A stretch of 7,123 nucleotides of DNA, taken from positions 1 through 7,123 of the forward strand of contig URJM01000088.1 in assembly GCA_900548225.1 (NCBI GenBank). The letters run 5' to 3'. A program made the translations under genes and the position numbers. The stretch's first letter is position 1, and each line of letters opens with the position of its first letter. Under the pieces are notes generated by a model, which searched no databases, was not told where the DNA came from, and saw only the letters and a list, made by a program, of their open reading frames with translations. Source of the DNA: an uncultured bacterium (GTDB lineage Bacteria; Verrucomicrobiota; Lentisphaeria; Oligosphaerales; Oligosphaeraceae). Of the stretch, positions 5,257 to 7,123 are shown piece by piece.

Positions 5257-6357
5257 TCAGTCGTCCCAGCCGGAGAAGGCGTCCTTGCGGATTTCGGAGG
5301 CCTCCTGCAATGCGGCATGGCGATGGGCCAGGATGCGGCGCGTGGCGTCCTCGTCTTCGGGAGGAAGGGCGTCCAGGCGGCTTCTGAGGCGCAGAATCAG
5401 CTCCGCCGTCCCCTCCTTGAGTTCGGCGCATCCCTGGATTATGTCGGTTCCCTCGGGCTCGCTGGCGGCCAGGCGCCTGAGGTTCTCCTCGGATTCGGGG
5501 AGGTCCATCTTGTTGGCGAAGATTACGTATGGACGGGAGGACATTCCCTCCGAATAGAGGTCGAGTTCCTTTCTGAGTGTGCGGAGATCCTCGATGGGGT
5601 CGCGACCGTCGACGCCCCCCATGTCAAGCACGTAGCAGAAGAGACGGCATCGCTCGATGTGGCGCAGGAACGCCTCCCCAAGCCCGACATTGTCATGGGC
5701 TCCGTCGATCAATCCCGGGATGTCGGCGATGGTAATCCTGTGGAAATCGTCCATCTCGACGACTCCGACATTCGGGTAGAGTGTGGTGAAGGGATATGGC
5801 GCCACGGTGGGATGTGCCGCTGAGACGGCACCAAGAAGGGTGGACTTGCCCGCATTGGGGAAGCCGACCAGCCCCACGTTGGCGATTGTCTTGATCTCAA
5901 GGTCGAGCACCTTCTCCTCGCCTGGCAGGCCCGGCTGGCATTTCCTGGGGGCGCGATTCGTCGAAGAGACGAAGTGGAGGTTGCCAAGGCCCCCTTTGCC
6001 GCCCCGGGCGACGACGAATTCCTGCCCGTCCTCCTTGAGGTCGCAGAGCATCTCGTTGGTCGACGCATCGAAAATCAGGGTGCCCATGGGGACTCTGATG
6101 CGGCAGTCCGCGCCGTCCCTGCCATGCTTGTGCCTGCCACGTCCGCAATCTCCCGCCTCCGCCTTCCACTGGGGCTGGAACCGAAGATCGACAAGGCTGG
6201 ACTCGCCATGATCCGCATAGATCACAACATCGCCCCCCTTGCCGCCGTCGCCGCCGTCAGGGCCGCCGTTGGGAACAAACTTCTCGCGGCGGAAACTGGC
6301 GCTGCCCGCGCCACCATGACCCGCCTGAACTGTGATTCGTGTCTTGTCGATGAACAT
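5257..6357 (-). CDS. obg: GTPase Obg (CgtA)
   Basis: A 366-residue Obg-family GTPase, needed for 50S ribosomal subunit assembly and growth or stress signalling. The N-terminal Obg fold (1-158) shows the glycine-rich repeats: GHGGAGSASFRREKFVPNGG (13-32), GGDGGKGGDV (35-44) and RGGKGGLGN (118-126). The G domain has G1 GFPNAGKST (165-173), switch I with TT at 191-192 in YPFTTLYPNVG, G3 DIPG (212-215), with GLIDGAHDNVGLG following, and G4 NKMD (282-285). The usual G5 Ser-Ala is replaced by a GCA-like segment near 309-311, so G5 is less clear. After about 335 there is only a short acidic, charged tail; the OCT domain of Bacillus-type Obg is absent, as in many bacteria. Start ATG 6357 is set by the conserved MFIDKTRITVQAG N-terminus. 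The frame stays open up to 6477, but that extension has no Obg homology. Confidence 0.97.
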   Translation of the reverse strand: MFIDKTRITVQAGHGGAGSASFRREKFVPNGGPDGGDGGKGGDVVIYADHGESSLVDLRFQPQWKAEAGDCGRGRHKHGRDGADCRIRVPMGTLIFDASTNEMLCDLKEDGQEFVVARGGKGGLGNLHFVSSTNRAPRKCQPGLPGEEKVLDLEIKTIANVGLVGFPNAGKSTLLGAVSAAHPTVAPYPFTTLYPNVGVVEMDDFHRITIADIPGLIDGAHDNVGLGEAFLRHIERCRLFCYVLDMGGVDGRDPIEDLRTLRKELDLYSEGMSSRPYVIFANKMDLPESEENLRRLAASEPEGTDIIQGCAELKEGTAELILRLRSRLDALPPEDEDATRRILAHRHAALQEASEIRKDAFSGWDD

Positions 6358-6364
6358 ACGGCTT

Positions 6365-6393
6365 AATATAATGACTGTGGGATGTAGAGTGAA
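6365..6393 (-). promoter_or_regulatory. Candidate sigma-70-like promoter for obg and the cluster
   Basis: On the minus strand TTCACT (6393-6388, four matches to TTGACA) is followed after exactly 17 bases by TATATT (6370-6365, five matches to TATAAT). Only 7 bases separate the -10 from the obg ATG at 6357, so transcription would begin at or within a base or two of the start codon. No Shine-Dalgarno precedes that ATG, which agrees with a leaderless message. Sequence match only. Confidence 0.45.
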
Positions 6394-6684
6394 GAAGGTC
6401 GGAAGCCAAAAAGCATTTCTTCCCCACGGCAAGGCAAGGTGGGATCGGTGATTTCCGGCCCCGTCGCGAGAGGTCAATTTGAACCGCCTTCGCCCAGGAG
6501 GTCGATTTCCCCATTATTATCCAAGGAAACGGTGGCAGGGAGAAACAGGCAGGGGCGCAGATGATAGTGTGGAGCAAGGAGTCGTAAGGTGGAGTTCGGT
6601 AGCTTGTAGGCGTTCCCATTGAGGGGAAGGCGAGAGGAATAACCTGGAACGGATGCTTTTCCAGGGATAAGGAAGGGAAAGTAC

Positions 6685-6888
6685 ATGAATGCAGGGAAAC
6701 GAAACCTGCCGATTGTCCAGAACTCGCAATTCAAGAATCTGGGAGGATGCAAATTGGCGGCACATATTCTGGATACGAATCAAAAATGTGAAAAAACATT
6801 TATGAGACATATGAATCCAAACGGTCTGCAAGTAAACTACAGACATGGTGGATTGGTCCCGATCAGGCAAATCAACACACAAACATGA
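6685..6888 (+). CDS. Possible small plus-strand ORF, 67 residues, unknown
   Basis: An open frame starting at ATG 6685 with AAGGAAGG (6669-6676) 8 bases upstream, a reasonable ribosome site, and ending with TGA at 6886-6888. The product would be a basic soluble peptide beginning MNAGKRNLP, with two Cys (22 and 35) and no membrane helix. I recognise no family. It is the only plus-strand candidate not lying opposite a real gene, but a frame of this length can arise by chance and it spans the composition shift. The call is weak. Confidence 0.18.
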   Translation: MNAGKRNLPIVQNSQFKNLGGCKLAAHILDTNQKCEKTFMRHMNPNGLQVNYRHGGLVPIRQINTQT

Positions 6889-6964
6889 TATTTATGAAAA
6901 GAGATGCATTGTTAATGCTATAAAAGGAAAAACAGTGAAATCATCGTTTTTTTTCGATTTAAAA

Positions 6965-6988
6965 ACATTGAATATTATACATTGAATA
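6965..6988. repeat. Short direct repeat ACATTGAATA x2
   Basis: The 10-base word ACATTGAATA occurs perfectly at 6965-6974 and 6979-6988, separated by TTAT (period 14). It lies in the AT-rich region and could be a binding-site pair, replication slippage or a mobile-element scar. Two copies only. Confidence 0.55.
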
Positions 6989-7007
6989 AAGCATATACCC
7001 CAAACAA

Positions 7008-7019
7008 GGTTAGGTAACC
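7008..7019. repeat. Near-palindrome GGTTAGGTAACC
   Basis: Five-base arms GGTTA and TAACC flank a central GG. On the minus strand it lies 21 bases after the stop of the possible fragment at 7041 and is followed by TTGTTT, so it could be a weak terminator or a protein-binding site. Confidence 0.3.
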
Positions 7020-7040
7020 AGGCCATGACAAGGTGTAAAC

Positions 7041-7123
7041 CTATTGTAAATCAGATGTGCCAGAGGAAAGCTTTTCAACAAAATCCTTCCAGTGCTCAAA
7101 AGGCATTATATGCAGATTATACA
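7041..7123 (-). CDS. Possible C-terminal end of a gene entering from the right edge
   Basis: On the minus strand one frame is open from the window edge to TAG at 7043-7041. It encodes 26 residues beginning YNLHIMPFEHWKDF and ending SSGTSDLQ. The mix of aromatic, charged and aliphatic residues looks protein-like and helical, but 26 codons can be open by chance. I cannot name a family. If real, it is a gene on the same strand as the cluster, about 680 bases upstream of obg, in AT-rich DNA unlike the rest. Confidence 0.35.
   Translation of the reverse strand, partial: YNLHIMPFEHWKDFVEKLSSGTSDLQ

Larger units (their letters stand above)
6394..7040. other. Gene-poor intergenic region shifting from GC-rich to AT-rich
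   Basis: I find no recognisable protein or RNA gene in this stretch. The composition is still GC-rich up to about 6670 and becomes clearly AT-rich from about 6760 to the right edge. Structures include hairpins TTCCC/GGGAA (6613-6617 with 6624-6628), CCTGGAA/TTCCAGG (6643-6649 with 6659-6665), AAATGT/ACATTT (6784-6789 with 6796-6801) and GCATT/AATGC (6906-6910 with 6914-6918). There is a run of eight T (6947-6954), a 10-base direct repeat and a near-palindrome. Open frames on both strands here have no family features. It may contain regulatory DNA for obg, a decayed gene or mobile-element remains. Confidence 0.6.

Noticed and set aside
4684..5823. Plus-strand ORF of 379 codons
   Set aside because: It lies antisense to obg and to the membrane protein gene, which explain the sequence better. 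The translation is a low-information Gly/Glu/Arg-rich string without family motifs; long antisense frames are common in GC-rich genes.
6474..6882. Two overlapping minus-strand ORFs upstream of obg (6474-6752 and 6517-6882)
   Set aside because: They have no family motifs and no good ribosome site, and one of them begins at TTG. They cross the GC-rich to AT-rich change without a coding pattern. A decayed gene cannot be excluded.
6938..6960. T8 run near a possible ATCG/CGAT stem, as a terminator
   Set aside because: The T run forms the loop rather than following a stem, so it lacks the structure of an intrinsic terminator.
6394..7040. Search by eye for tRNA, SRP RNA, 6S RNA, RNase P RNA or a CRISPR array
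   Set aside because: No cloverleaf, no conserved RNA core motif and no regularly spaced repeat was found; only the two-copy 10-base repeat is present.

Overview
The window is GC-rich over most of its length. It carries a compact run of eight complete genes, all on the minus strand (read right to left), plus a ninth partial minus-strand gene that leaves the left edge. The content points to a bacterium outside the well-studied model groups. The bacterial markers are Obg and a separate AccB/AccC acetyl-CoA carboxylase. Less usual features are an archaeal-type IMP cyclohydrolase (PurO family) and an Asp23/Gls24 pair beside accBC. I would guess an anaerobic member of the PVC superphylum (Lentisphaerota/Kiritimatiellota-like) or a similar lineage. 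That is inference from gene content and style, not something the sequence proves.

Layout in transcription order. At the far right (7123 to about 6358) is an AT-rich stretch with no recognised gene. It holds a possible C-terminal fragment of a minus-strand gene entering from the right edge, short repeats and hairpins, and one weak plus-strand small ORF. A candidate promoter (6365-6393) lies immediately before obg (6357-5257) and is so close that the obg mRNA could be leaderless. Next come a four-helix membrane protein of unknown function (5214-4741), a PurO-family IMP cyclohydrolase (4666-4034), type II 3-dehydroquinate dehydratase aroQ (4028-3555), biotin carboxyl carrier protein accB (3555-3127) and biotin carboxylase accC (3102-1744). 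After these are an Asp23/Gls24-family protein (1640-1152) and a membrane-anchored Asp23-like/AmaP-like protein (1087-611). A strong intrinsic terminator (533-576) ends this unit. A separate transcription unit then starts, with its own candidate promoter and operator-like palindrome, for an Ala/Pro-rich protein (424 to beyond base 1).

Gaps inside the cluster are short (42, 74, 5, minus 1, 24, 103 and 64 bases), so the eight genes may be one operon. The tightest block is purO-aroQ-accB-accC. The genes cover ribosome assembly and growth control (Obg), purine synthesis (PurO), the shikimate pathway (AroQ), the first committed step of fatty-acid synthesis (AccB/AccC) and probably envelope homeostasis (Asp23-like pair). 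A link between lipid supply and the Asp23-like envelope proteins is plausible but inferred only from neighbourhood.

I saw no tRNA, rRNA, CRISPR array or complete insertion sequence. No part of the window clearly shows a novel multi-gene system. The least explained parts are the AT-rich right end, the four-helix membrane protein, the Cys-containing N-terminus of the AmaP-like protein and the Ala/Pro-rich protein at the left edge.
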